A stretch of 64,000 nt of DNA from Streptomyces goshikiensis (GTDB lineage: Bacteria > Actinomycetota > Actinomycetes > Streptomycetales > Streptomycetaceae): contig NZ_BMVE01000002.1 of NCBI RefSeq assembly GCF_014650555.1, positions 434,001 to 498,000 on the forward strand. Direction: 5' to 3'. Shown here in pieces: positions 8,400 to 18,623 of the stretch. Position 1 is the first letter of the stretch, and every line of letters starts with the position of its first letter. The position numbers were made by a program, and so were the translations under genes. The notes below the pieces were generated by a model, which saw nothing but the letters and a program-made list of their open reading frames with translations, had not been told where the DNA came from and ran no database searches.

Positions 8400-9235
8400 G
8401 CAAGTCACGCAGGAGATGTGCGCGCGGCACCTGGAGGCGCAGTTCTGGTCCGCGCCGTCCCTGGGACTGCCGCAGTGGCGCCTGGAGCCGGAGTCCGTGA
8501 CCATCGTCGTGCGGACGGTACAGGTGATCGCCCTGTACGCCGAGCTGTTGTCCACCGACGCCTACCCGGCGGGGTTCGTCCCGTGGAACGGACGTACCGC
8601 TGCGGCGGTGGTCGGCGCGAAGCCCCGCGGGGAGAACGCCGTGCCGCTCGTGCCGGACCAGCTGCTGCAGCCGCTTCTGGCGACGTGCCCGTACCTGGTA
8701 GAAGCGGTCGGTCCGCGCCTCGCCGAGGTGGTGGAGGCCCGCCGGGCCCACGAGGCGGCCCGGGCGAAGGGGCCGGTGGCGCGTATCGCCGACGTCCCCC
8801 GCCTCCAGGGGCTGTGCGAGGAGCCGCGGGAGCGGGCGGAGCCGCTGCCGAAGATCACCGCCAACCAGATCTCCCGGTACCCAGACCGGCTCGGTGATCC
8901 GCTGCGCCCGCTGGCCCGGGGGTATCTGGTGAGCCTCGCGGGCTTCCGGAAGATCACGGATACGGCCAAGCCGCACCTGATCCACGCCCTCCTGGAAGTC
9001 GCCGAGGGCGTGGGCTTCGCCGGCGCCTGGGCATGCGACGCCCCGAGCATCCCCCCGCTACGGGGACGACAAGCCAGTCCCGTGGACCGCGCCGGTGGCT
9101 GCCAACGACCTGCGCACCGCCGTGGGCAGCATGCTGACCGCCTGTGCCGTGGTGACCTCGGCGCTCTCCGGGATGCGGTCCGAACCCGTCCACCAGTGGC
9201 ACTACCCGCGGAACGTTCCCACTCAGCTGTCGTAG
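8398..9235 (+). pseudogene. Site-specific integrase (tyrosine recombinase) remnant
   Basis: The frame through ATG 8416 (PGGL.. region: VVRTVQVIALYAELLSTDAYPAGFVPWNGRT... then LLQPLLATCPYLVEAVGP) resembles the middle of large Streptomyces site-specific integrases. Near 9047-9052, at a six-C run, the homology shifts frame and continues as YGDDKPVPWTAPVAANDLRTAVGS then LTACAVVTSALSGMRSEPV. SGMRS would carry the first catalytic Arg of the recombinase. The sequence then stops at TAG 9235, losing the second Arg, the HxxR box and the Tyr. The N-terminal arm-binding part is missing as well: similarity starts right at the stop of the preceding gene. Fragment of an inactivated mobile element. Confidence 0.6.
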
Positions 9236-9591
9236 CTCTTGAGCGTCTTCGCGGCACCGGTGGCCGACTTCAGGTAGTCGTTCTCCGCCATCGACTCTGC
9301 CAACTGCACGGCCAGTCCGGCAGCCATGGACAGGAGTCCCTCGTGCTTCGTCTGGAGTTCCTCGTGCTCTTCCTGAAGCGTCTTGTACTTCCAGGCGAGG
9401 ACCCCGATGGTGGTGGCGGCCAGAACGCCGGCGCCGGCCTTAACCGCGACCCCGGCTTTGCCAAACCTACCTCTGGCTGGCCCGGCACCGTCCTTGCCGA
9501 TGCAAACGTGGCCCGTCTGGCGCGAGTGCTGTTCAGCCTCGCCGAGCTGGTCGCTCTCATACGAGCACGATCCGCATTGGTAATGGGTCAT
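9223..9591 (-). CDS. Small zinc-finger / single-TM / coiled-coil protein
   Basis: 122 aa, not assigned to a named family. The N-terminus has CxxC (Cys6, Cys9) followed by H-x5-H (His22, His28), a C2H2-like metal site in MTHYQCGSCSYESDQLGEAEQH. A hydrophobic segment GAGVLAATTIGVLAWKY (~residues 53-70) could span the membrane. A heptad-like helix follows (KTLQEEHEELQTKHEGLLSMAAG). GAGAGG ahead of the ATG is a reasonable ribosome site. Its 3' end overlaps the integrase remnant tail by 13 bp in the opposite direction. It probably belongs to the integrated element; the function is unknown. Confidence 0.65.
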   Translation of the reverse strand: MTHYQCGSCSYESDQLGEAEQHSRQTGHVCIGKDGAGPARGRFGKAGVAVKAGAGVLAATTIGVLAWKYKTLQEEHEELQTKHEGLLSMAAGLAVQLAESMAENDYLKSATGAAKTLKSYDS

Positions 9592-10091
9592 CGGACGTTC
9601 CTCTCCGCAAGGAGGATGAGCTTGCCATAGGTCACGTACCTACGGCGACCACTTGGTCATCCTCCGTATGCCACCGACGCTGTGGGAAGGACACGCACCT
9701 ACACGGGCGTGTGTGCCTCTGGTTGTGGGCCATGTCGCACTGCTCCCAGGAGGCCCTAGGCAGGTCCATGGTCAGCGAGGATCGGATGTTCCCCGATCGC
9801 CCGCAACCCGTACTCGCTCGCCTCGCCCCACCCACGGCGAGGCTCCGGACCTAGGGTCCCTACGGCCTGTTCGGGCCCGCGTTACCGAGCCTGACAGCGG
9901 CATCGACTCCGAGCTGGTGAAACGCCTCACCCGGCAGGTATCCGCAGACGCCGACGACGGAGTGAGAGAGTTCCCGGGCCCACGGACTCGGCGCGCAGAG
10001 TCGACAAGTGACCCGTGCCGGGGCAAGTCGACCCGACGTTGCCTGACCAACTTGCTGTTCTCCGGGCGGTGATGCGTTGTGAATCTGTACG
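9592..10091. other. 500-bp gap without a recognisable gene
   Basis: No frame combines a start, a ribosome site, third-position bias and recognisable sequence. Base composition is slightly lower in G/C than the flanks. I found no tRNA-like fold or long direct repeat that could mark an attachment site. It is flanked by element remnants and is best read as decayed DNA. Confidence 0.5.
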
Positions 10092-10660
10092 TTGACGACC
10101 ACGAAGCCGTTTACGTTTCGCAGGGGCCAGGAGGAGTGGGACCGGGAGAGTTCCCCGTCCCTGCTCCACGCCCACATCACTGTTGATCTTTCCCGTCAAC
10201 CGGAACTCGCGGCACTCGTCCAAGGTGCCCGAGACGCGCTCCGGAATTTCCCCCTGAGTCATGTCCAGGACCCCTGGTTCCACATCACCCTGGACCAGAT
10301 CACAGACGAGCTGGCTGCGCGCATCCCGCAGCGCGAACGCGACGCGCTGATCGACGAGCTCACCAAGACCCTGCGCGACGTCGAGCCGTTCAACCTCACT
10401 GGCGGCCCTCCACCACCGCGTCCGCGAGACCATCCGGGCCGTGCGCGGCGATGCAGCAGTGCAATACCCCTGGGGTGTCCAGCGCCTGACGATCTCGTAT
10501 GCGGGATGAGGCGGACTCCGACGATGCTCAACGTCTTCTGCGGCGCGTACGACCGGGCCATGCTCCGCTCCACGTTGACAACGTTCACCTCGTTGACGTC
10601 GCCGCCGACAGCGAGGCCCAGACCATCACATGGGCATCCGTCGCCCATCCCGCTCGGCCG
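10092..10660 (+). pseudogene. 2'-5' RNA ligase-like 2H phosphoesterase, broken by frameshifts
   Basis: The frame from ATG 10092 reads LLHAHITVDLSRQPELAALVQGARDAL then FPLSHVQDPWFHITLDQI, the pattern of 2H phosphoesterases with a first HxT motif (HIT). Near 10405 the homology jumps frame to HHRVRETIRAVRGDAAVQYPWGV then QRLTISYAG and a TGA. Restoring frame there gives DEADSDDAQRLLRRV then HVDNVHLVDVAADSEAQTITW in a third frame. The second motif reads RLT where HxT/S is expected. Two frameshifts plus loss of a catalytic His argue for a dead gene. Confidence 0.6.
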
Positions 10661-10775
10661 GGTGAGCTGACATCAGCGCCCGGCATGGGCAGGCTGCGGA
10701 TTCTCCCCAGGGGGCCTGCGGGCTACCTCTTGTCATTCGTGATGGCTAAGTGGATCAATCGTCGTGATGTGCCGT

Positions 10776-11942
10776 CTACAGCCAGTCGCGTTTCTTGAAG
10801 ATGATGTAGAGGCTGACGCAGACCACGGCCATCAGGAGGATTGCGAAGGGGTAGCCCGCTGTCCACTGGAGTTCGGGCATGGTCTCGAAGTTCATGCCGT
10901 AGATGGTGCCGACGAGGGTCGGGGCGAAGAGGATGGCGGCCCAGGAGGAGATCTTCTTGATCTCTTCGTTCTGTTCGAAGCCGGCTTCGGCGAGGGCGCG
11001 CATCTCGGCGTTCTGTTGCTGGGAGACCAGGGTGGCGTTGACCGTCAGGATTTCCGTCAGGGCCTGGCGGAAGCCGTCGACGCGTTCGCTGGTGTGGGTG
11101 ACGTGGTCGGCGACGTCGCGGAGGTAGCGCTGGAGTTCCTCCTCCGTGCCGTACTTGGCGAACCCCGCCATCAGGTTGTGGAGCATGCCGACCAGGGGGC
11201 GGGTGGCGCGCTGGAACTCGACCATTTCGCGGGAGAGTTCGTAGATGCGGCGCGATACCTCCGGGTCGCCGCGGAAGACCTCCGTCTCGATCTCGTCCAT
11301 GTCGTTCTGGACGCCCTCGACCACCGGGGCGTAGCCGTCGACCACCGCGTCGAGGATCGCGTACAGGGCGGCTTCCGGGCCGAGGGAGAGGAGTTCCGGG
11401 GCCGCCTCCATGCGGCGGCGGACCGCGGAGAGGTCGGGGGCGGCGCCGTGGCGGACGGTGATGAGGAAGTCGGGGCCGACGAAGATGTGGAGCTCCCCGA
11501 AATCGACCTCCTCCGGGGCGTCGAGGTAGCGGGCGGCGCGCAGGACGACGAAGAGGGTGTCTCCGTAGCGTTCCAGCTTGGGGCGCTGGTGGGCCTCCAG
11601 GGCGTCTTCGATCGAGAGCGGGTGGAGGTTGAACTCGTCGGCGAGGGAGTGGAGTTCCGTCTCGGTCGGGCGGTGCAGGCCGATCCAGGCCATGCCGTCG
11701 GGCTCTTCGCGCAGCCGGCGGAAGGTCTCGGCGAGGGTGGCGGGGGAGGCGACCCGGCGGCCGTCGCGGTAGACGGCGGAGTCGATCACGCTGCGGTGGT
11801 CCGGGGGAGTGGGCGCCGGGGCCGCCGCCGGCCGCGCGGCCGGGGGTGGGGGAGTGGCGGGCGTGCCGGACGAGGAGGCGGGGCGGCGCCAGCCGGGGCG
11901 CTTCCCGGACGGGGAGGGGCGGCGGTCTGGACGCTCCGGCAT
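10776..11942 (-). CDS. corA: CorA-family magnesium/cobalt transporter
   Basis: 388 aa. A Pro/Ala-rich N-terminal ~50 residues precedes the cytoplasmic alpha/beta funnel domain (RSVIDSAVYRDGRRV...) and a long stalk helix. Near the C-terminus the first TM helix (SSWAAILFAPTLVGTI) ends in YGMNFE, the GMN selectivity-loop signature at ~349-351. The second TM helix follows, and the tail is the basic KKRDWL typical of CorA. The protein forms a pentameric Mg2+ channel in the plasma membrane. It is monocistronic, with its 3' end against the broken 2H gene and its start divergent from the AlkZ-like gene. Confidence 0.95.
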   Translation of the reverse strand: MPERPDRRPSPSGKRPGWRRPASSSGTPATPPPPAARPAAAPAPTPPDHRSVIDSAVYRDGRRVASPATLAETFRRLREEPDGMAWIGLHRPTETELHSLADEFNLHPLSIEDALEAHQRPKLERYGDTLFVVLRAARYLDAPEEVDFGELHIFVGPDFLITVRHGAAPDLSAVRRRMEAAPELLSLGPEAALYAILDAVVDGYAPVVEGVQNDMDEIETEVFRGDPEVSRRIYELSREMVEFQRATRPLVGMLHNLMAGFAKYGTEEELQRYLRDVADHVTHTSERVDGFRQALTEILTVNATLVSQQQNAEMRALAEAGFEQNEEIKKISSWAAILFAPTLVGTIYGMNFETMPELQWTAGYPFAILLMAVVCVSLYIIFKKRDWL

Positions 11943-12054
11943 CGCAGGTCAGCTCCCGGGTGGTCAATTATTACGGGCCAGGGAAGGATATATCGGGAGA
12001 AAGGGGTGGGGCAGGGAGGTGGGTGGGGTTTGTGGTGGGCGTTAGGTTGCGGGC

Positions 12055-13233
12055 ATGGCTTCCAGGACGACGCACCCCTTCATCGGCACCCGTTCGCTGA
12101 ACCGCGCCACGCTCGCCCGGCAGCTCCTGCTGGGCCGTGCCGGGATGTCCGCCCGGGACGCCGTCGGGCACCTCCTCGGGCTGCAGGCGCAGAACGTGAA
12201 GCCGCCCTACTACCAGCTGCACGCCCGCCTCGCCGGATTCCGGCCCGCCGAGCTGGCCGGGCTGATGGAGTCCCGCGAGGTGGTCCGGATGGTCACCATG
12301 CGCTCCACCATCCACACGCACACCGCGCACGACGCGCTCACCCTGCGGCCGCTCGTCCAGCCCGCCCGCGACCGCGAGGTCGGCCACTTCCGCAAGGGGC
12401 TCGTCGGGGTCGACCTGGAGCGCCTGACGGAGCGCGCCCGGGCCTTCGTCGAGGCCGGGCCGCCGCGCACCATGGGGGAGATCCGCGAGGAGCTGCTCAC
12501 GCAGTGGCCCGGCGCCGATCCGCAGTCCCTGGCCGTCGCCGCGCGCTGCCGGCTGCCGCTCGTCCAGGTGACCCCGCGCGGGGTGTGGGGGCGCAGCGGG
12601 CAGGTACGGCTGACGACGCTGGAGAACTGGCTGGGGAGCGGGAGGGCCGCCGACGCGGCCGCGTACGCCGCCGCCGACGGGCCCGCCGGGGCGGCGGCGG
12701 CCGTCGATGACGTCGTGCTGCGCTACCTCGGAGCCTTCGGGCCCGCCTCCGTCAAGGACATGCAGACCTGGGCCGGCCTGACCCGGCTGCGCGAGGCCTT
12801 CGAGCGGCTGCGGCCCCGGCTCGTCGTGTTCCGGGACGAGAACGGCGCCGAGCTCTTCGACCTCCCCGACGCGCCCAGGCCGGACCTCGACGTTCCCGCC
12901 CCGCCGCGCTTCCTCCCCGAGTTCGACAACCTGCTGCTCTCGCACGCCGACCGCACCCGCGTGATCACCCCCGAGGCCAAGGGCCGCAACTGGGCCGGCA
13001 ACCAGGCGTACCGCACGCTCCTCCTCGACGGATTCCTCGCCGGGTTGTGGAAGGCCGAGGCGGGGGTGCTCACCGTAGAACTGTTCGCCCCGGCGTCGAA
13101 GGCGGCCAAGGCGGCCAAGCAGGCCAAGGAGGAGATCGTCGCCGAGGGGGAGCTGCTCCTCGCCGCCATGGAGGAGGACCCGAAGACCCCTTCCGGGCGG
13201 TGGTCCGTGCGCTTCGGGTCAATCCACGGCTGA
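12055..13233 (+). CDS. Winged-helix DNA glycosylase, AlkZ-like
   Basis: 392 aa, of the winged-helix HTH_42 family that includes AlkZ and YcaQ. The catalytic stretch LLGLQAQN (residues 40-47) has the Gln-x-Gln motif (Gln44, Gln46) of the AlkZ-like branch; YcaQ-like enzymes have Gln-x-Asp. Other family marks are RSTIHTHTA, RFLPEFDNLLLSH and the C-terminal KAAKAAKQAKEE helix. Members unhook bulky or cross-linked N-alkyl lesions, some as self-resistance to genotoxic metabolites. No biosynthetic cluster is next to it, so a housekeeping role is more likely. The plus-strand ATG lies ~112 bp from the divergent corA start. Confidence 0.82.
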   Translation: MASRTTHPFIGTRSLNRATLARQLLLGRAGMSARDAVGHLLGLQAQNVKPPYYQLHARLAGFRPAELAGLMESREVVRMVTMRSTIHTHTAHDALTLRPLVQPARDREVGHFRKGLVGVDLERLTERARAFVEAGPPRTMGEIREELLTQWPGADPQSLAVAARCRLPLVQVTPRGVWGRSGQVRLTTLENWLGSGRAADAAAYAAADGPAGAAAAVDDVVLRYLGAFGPASVKDMQTWAGLTRLREAFERLRPRLVVFRDENGAELFDLPDAPRPDLDVPAPPRFLPEFDNLLLSHADRTRVITPEAKGRNWAGNQAYRTLLLDGFLAGLWKAEAGVLTVELFAPASKAAKAAKQAKEEIVAEGELLLAAMEEDPKTPSGRWSVRFGSIHG

Positions 13234-13269
13234 CGTCGCTCTGGTGATCCGCGCACCCCACCCGGCACG

Positions 13270-14958
13270 ATGCCTTCCATGACCGAGAACAGCGCCACCG
13301 AACAGTTCCTGGCCGCACGGGACTTCCTGCTGGAACGCCGCGGAGACCACGAGGCCGCCCGCGCCGGATTCACCTGGCCCCGCCCCGAGCGCTTCAACTG
13401 GGCACTCGACTGGTTCGACCGCATCGCCGAGGGGAACGCGGCCGACGCGCTGCGCATCGTCGAGGAGGACGGCACCAGCCGGGGCGTCTCCTTCGGCGAG
13501 ATGAGCGTACGGTCGGCGGCCGCCGCCAACTGGCTGCGCGCCCAGGGCGTCGAGGCCGGTGACCGGATCCTGGTCATGCTCGGCAACCAGCGCGAACTGT
13601 GGGAGGTCATGCTCGGCGCGATGAAGCTGCGCGCCGTCGTCATCCCCGCCACCCCGCTGCTCGGCCCGGCCGACCTGCGCGACCGCGTCGAGCGCGGGCA
13701 CGTCCGCCACGTCATCGCCCGCGCCGAGGACACCGGGAAGTTCGACGAGGTGCCCGGCGGCTACACCCGGATCGCCGCCGGCCCCCGGCCGCCCACCGGC
13801 TGGCGTCGGCTGGAGGACATGTACGGCGCCGACGGGACGTTCCGCCCGGACGGCGAGACCCTCGCCACCGACCCCCTGATGCTGTACTTCACGTCGGGCA
13901 CCACCGACCGGCCCAAGCTGGTCGAGCACACCCACGCCTCGTACCCGATCGGGCACCTGTCCACCATGTACTGGCTCGGGCTGCGCCCCGGCGACGTCCA
14001 CCTCAACATCGCCTCGCCCGGCTGGGCCAAGCACGCCTGGTCCAACCTCTTCGCCCCGTGGAACGCGGGCGCCACCGTCTTCGTCCACAACTACACCCGC
14101 TTCGACGCCCAGCGCCTGATGGCCGAGATGGACCGGGGCGGCGTCACCACCTTCTGCGCGCCGCCCACCGTGTGGCGGATGCTGATCCAGTCCGACCTCA
14201 CCGCGCTGCGCACCCCGCCGCGCGAGGCCGTCGCCGCCGGGGAGCCGCTCAACCCGGAGGTCATCGAGAAGGTCCGGCAGGCCTGGGGGATCACCATCCG
14301 CGACGGCTTCGGCCAGACCGAGACCACCCTGCAGATCGGCAACTTCCCCGGCGCCCCCGTCAAGCCCGGCTCGATGGGCCGTCCCGCGCCCGGGTACGAG
14401 ATCGTCCTGCTCGACCCGGTGACTGGCAAGGAGTCCCCGGACGAGGGCGAGCTCTGCGTGGACCTGCGCACCCGGCCCGCCGGGGTGATGACGGGCTACC
14501 GCGACGACCCCGCGCGCACGGCCGAGGCCATGGCGGACGGGCTGTACCGCACCGGGGACGTCGCCTCGCGCGACGGCGACGGCTACTTCACCTACGTCGG
14601 GCGCTCCGACGACGTCTTCAAGGCCTCCGACTACAAGATCTCCCCGTTCGAGCTGGAGAGCGCCCTGCTGGAGCACGAGGCCGTCGCCGAGGCGGCCGTC
14701 GTCCCCGCGCCGGACGCGCTGCGGCTCGCCGTACCGAAGGCGTACGTCACCCTCGCCGCCGGCTGGGAGCCCGGACGGGAGACCGCGCGAGCGCTGTTCG
14801 AGCACTCCCGCGCGGTCCTCTCCCCGTACAAGCGGATCCGGCGCATCGAGTTCGGCGAGCTGCCGAAGACGGTGTCCGGCAAGATCCGCCGGGTGGAGCT
14901 GCGGGAACTCACCGCGGCCGGCTCCGCGGCGGAGTACGACGAGGCCGACCTGGGCTGA
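13270..14958 (+). CDS. AMP-forming acyl-CoA synthetase
   Basis: 562 aa of the ANL superfamily. The adenylate P-loop YFTSGTTDRPK is at 206-216, the A5-like motif is DGFGQTE, the hinge region is YRTGDVASRDGDGYFTYVGRSDD, and the C-terminal catalytic Lys motif is PKTVSGKIRR. The WSNLFAPWNAG and FCAPPTVWRML stretches match medium-chain or 2-methylbutyrate-type acyl-CoA synthetases. It activates a carboxylic acid to acyl-CoA through acyl-AMP. ATG 13279 is an alternative start. It follows the AlkZ-like gene by 36 bp and may be co-transcribed with it. Confidence 0.88.
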   Translation: MPSMTENSATEQFLAARDFLLERRGDHEAARAGFTWPRPERFNWALDWFDRIAEGNAADALRIVEEDGTSRGVSFGEMSVRSAAAANWLRAQGVEAGDRILVMLGNQRELWEVMLGAMKLRAVVIPATPLLGPADLRDRVERGHVRHVIARAEDTGKFDEVPGGYTRIAAGPRPPTGWRRLEDMYGADGTFRPDGETLATDPLMLYFTSGTTDRPKLVEHTHASYPIGHLSTMYWLGLRPGDVHLNIASPGWAKHAWSNLFAPWNAGATVFVHNYTRFDAQRLMAEMDRGGVTTFCAPPTVWRMLIQSDLTALRTPPREAVAAGEPLNPEVIEKVRQAWGITIRDGFGQTETTLQIGNFPGAPVKPGSMGRPAPGYEIVLLDPVTGKESPDEGELCVDLRTRPAGVMTGYRDDPARTAEAMADGLYRTGDVASRDGDGYFTYVGRSDDVFKASDYKISPFELESALLEHEAVAEAAVVPAPDALRLAVPKAYVTLAAGWEPGRETARALFEHSRAVLSPYKRIRRIEFGELPKTVSGKIRRVELRELTAAGSAAEYDEADLG

Positions 14959-14976
14959 GCCGCGGGGCCGGGCTCT

Positions 14977-15007
14977 GGGGCCGGGATCGCTGCGGATCCC
15001 GGGCCCC
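14977..15007. terminator. Bidirectional terminator-like hairpin
   Basis: GGGGCCGGGATC and GATCCCGGGCCCC pair with a single-base bulge around a six-base loop. They sit between the convergent acyl-CoA synthetase and glutathione peroxidase genes, where both transcripts must end. Confidence 0.6.
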
Positions 15008-15021
15008 GCGCCCGTACCGTG

Positions 15022-15510
15022 TTACGCCGGCAGCTGCGCCTCGATCGCGGCGATGAGCTCGGGGGCCTCGGGCTCGGTGCGCGGGCGGAACCGGCCGACG
15101 ACCTCGCCGGAGGGCGAGATCAGGAACTTCTCGAAGTTCCACTGGATGTCCCCGGCCTCGCCGTCGGCGTCCGCGGTCTTCACCAGCTCCTGGTAGAGCG
15201 GGTGCCGGTGCTCGCCGTTGACCTCGGTCTTCTCCAGCATCGGGAAGGTGACGCCGAAGCCGGTCGCGCAGAACGTCTGGATGTCGTCCGCGGTGCCCGG
15301 CTCCTGGCCGCCGAACTGGTTGCAGGGCACGCCGAGGACGGTGAAGCCCTTCTCCTCGTACGCGGACTGCAGCCGGGCGAGCCCGGAGTACTGCGGGGTG
15401 AGACCGCACTGCGAGGCGGTGTTGACCACCAGGACCGCCTTGCCCTTGTACGGGGCGAGGCTGGTGGGCTCGTCGGACAGCGTGGTCAGCGGAATGTCGT
15501 ACAGGCTCAA
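15022..15510 (-). CDS. Glutathione/thioredoxin peroxidase (Cys type)
   Basis: 162 aa. The peroxidatic Cys35 is in NTASQCGLTPQY. The tetrad partners are Gln69 (CNQFGGQEPG), Trp124 and Asn125 (WNFEKFL). A second Cys at 81 (FCATGFGVTFP) is the usual resolving Cys of thioredoxin-dependent members. TTG 15510 is chosen because GAGGAG lies 6 nt upstream and the resulting length matches the family; the frame stays open to 15600 but that extension is not conserved-looking. It reduces H2O2 or lipid hydroperoxides in the cytoplasm. Confidence 0.9.
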   Translation of the reverse strand: MSLYDIPLTTLSDEPTSLAPYKGKAVLVVNTASQCGLTPQYSGLARLQSAYEEKGFTVLGVPCNQFGGQEPGTADDIQTFCATGFGVTFPMLEKTEVNGEHRHPLYQELVKTADADGEAGDIQWNFEKFLISPSGEVVGRFRPRTEPEAPELIAAIEAQLPA

Positions 15511-15608
15511 GAGGCTCTCCTCGGCAGGGACGGACTGATCGCGGGGCCGCACCGAAACGCCGGACAGGCGGCCGGCGGCGGATCCCGCGACGGATGACAC
15601 CTCCGAGC

Positions 15609-16451
15609 CTAGGCCCCCGTCCCGAGCAGCTCGTCCGCCGGGTCGTTGACCGGCTGCGGCATACCGGTCAGATCCATGACGAACAGCGGTATCCCCAGGT
15701 CATCGGCGCGGATCCGGGCCTCGTCGGTGTATCCGGCGAGCGCGAAGTACACGCTGGTCGCGCAGGACGTCAGCCCGTTCAGCCAGACGCACTCCACCGC
15801 CCGCAGCCCGGCCGGCGCGGTCGTCGGGTCGACCTGCGCCACCAGCCCGGGCGCCCGCAGGTCCACCGCCGCCGAGGGGACCGGCCGCCCGTCGGGCTGG
15901 CGCACGTCCTGGAAGCCGAGCCAGCGCAGGTACAGCGCGGCCGTGGTCACCGCGTCGCGGGCGGTACGGATGGTCAGCGGCCGGAACGCCGGTCGCCTGG
16001 CAGCCGGCGAGGACGCGTGACCCGGGCCCGCCCCGGCCCCCGCCCCGCCGACGGCCGCCCCCCGTCCCTGGCTCCGACCCTGACCGGGGCCGGGCCCGGA
16101 GGCGTCGGCGTCGGGGGCGGGGTGCGCCGGGGCCGGGCGGGGTCGGGGCGTCGGGTGGCCGGGGGATCCGGCGCCGGGTTCCGCGGTAAGGGGGTGCACC
16201 GGAATCCGTACCACCGTCCCGCACGAGGCGCATCCCACCTCGGGGTGCGGCCACTCGCCCTCCCGCCCGCAGGCCCCGCACCGCACCGTCACCCACGTCT
16301 CTGACCAGGTGCGGCGGGTCAGCGGCAGCGGCTCCGCCGCCAGATCCAGCGGCGGTACGACCGGGCTCCCGCAGGCGCACGGGAAGACCGGAACGGTGTA
16401 GCCGTTCTCGCGCAGGCACGCCGGGCAGCGCACCGGTACCGCTTCCGCCAT
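15609..16451 (-). CDS. Zinc-ribbon protein with PDDEXK-like C-terminal domain
   Basis: 280 aa. Two Cys4 zinc ribbons are visible: CPAC..CACG near residues 8-28 and CGAC..CASC near 58-76. A Pro/Gly/Ala linker of ~60 residues follows. The C-terminal part (ALYLRWLGFQDV...AVDLRAPGLVAQVDPTTAP...FALAGYTDEARIRADDLGIPLFVMDL) has the outline of an Mrr-type restriction-endonuclease-like fold. The expected (D/E)xK reads QVD, so catalysis is doubtful. ATG 16451 is preferred, with GGAGGGGG about 10 nt upstream. The role is unknown; such proteins are common single genes in Streptomyces. Confidence 0.7.
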   Translation of the reverse strand: MAEAVPVRCPACLRENGYTVPVFPCACGSPVVPPLDLAAEPLPLTRRTWSETWVTVRCGACGREGEWPHPEVGCASCGTVVRIPVHPLTAEPGAGSPGHPTPRPRPAPAHPAPDADASGPGPGQGRSQGRGAAVGGAGAGAGPGHASSPAARRPAFRPLTIRTARDAVTTAALYLRWLGFQDVRQPDGRPVPSAAVDLRAPGLVAQVDPTTAPAGLRAVECVWLNGLTSCATSVYFALAGYTDEARIRADDLGIPLFVMDLTGMPQPVNDPADELLGTGA

Positions 16452-16611
16452 GAGCCCTGGACCCCCTCCGTCGCTGTGCGTGGGTCCATGCTCCACCACC
16501 GGCGACCGCCCCGGGCGCGGACGGCCCGGATTCTCCCCCGGGTGCCTGGTCGTTCGTACAAGTCACCGAACGGGACGCGGCTTTTGGTGGGTTCCGGGGT
16601 CTCGGAGCGCC

Positions 16612-16640
16612 TTGACGTGCGTGGAGCCGCCCTTTAGCTT
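16612..16640 (+). promoter_or_regulatory. gcl promoter (TTGACG-N17-TAGCTT)
   Basis: The -35 TTGACG (16612-16617) and -10 TAGCTT (16635-16640) are 17 bp apart, close to the HrdB-type consensus. Transcription should start near 16647, inside the first of two operator-like boxes. Confidence 0.75.
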
Positions 16641-16641
16641 G

Positions 16642-16677
16642 TTCCGTATAGCAGAACAATACTTCCGCATTACGGAA
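16642..16677 (+). promoter_or_regulatory. Tandem AllR-type boxes before gcl
   Basis: TTCCGTATAGCAGAA (16642-16656) and TTCCGCATTACGGAA (16663-16677) are dyads of the form TTCCG-N5-CGGAA, the second perfect. Their starts are 21 bp apart, two helical turns. They lie at and just after the transcription start, where a bound repressor would block gcl. The IclR protein at 53117-53920 is the likely binder (inference). Confidence 0.75.
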
Positions 16678-16709
16678 AAGCCTGACCGTCGGACCCGCAG
16701 GAGAACTCG

Positions 16710-18486
<1,777 letters not shown>

Positions 18487-18497
<11 letters not shown>

Positions 18498-18533
18498 GCA
18501 TTTGACTGTCTGAGCACCTGACCGTCTGACCGT
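18487..18533 (+). repeat. 16-bp imperfect tandem repeat at the gcl 3' end
   Basis: CTGACCGTCTGAGCA (18487), TTGACTGTCTGAGCA (18503) and CTGACCGTCTGACCG (18519) recur every 16 bp. The first copy contains the gcl stop codon, suggesting local duplication of the gene end. The stop codon itself is preserved. Confidence 0.7.
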
Positions 18534-18574
18534 CTGTTCGTCTGTTCATTCGGACGGTCGCAGTACGGCGGTAC

Positions 18575-18617
18575 GTGACGGCCCCCGGCCCTCCCCGAGA
18601 GGGCCGGGGGCCGTCAC
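18575..18617. terminator. Strong bidirectional hairpin terminator
   Basis: A perfect 19-bp stem (18575-18593 with 18599-18617) encloses the 5-nt loop CCCGA. It sits between gcl and the convergent oxidase gene ending at 18624, and ends both transcripts. Confidence 0.9.
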
Positions 18618-18623
18618 GCGCGG

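Noticed and set aside
9592..10091. tRNA gene or attachment site next to the integrase remnant
   Set aside because: No cloverleaf-like fold or matching direct repeat was found by eye.
9860..10433. Minus-strand frames over the 2H remnant
   Set aside because: They have no recognisable domain; the plus strand carries the 2H motifs.
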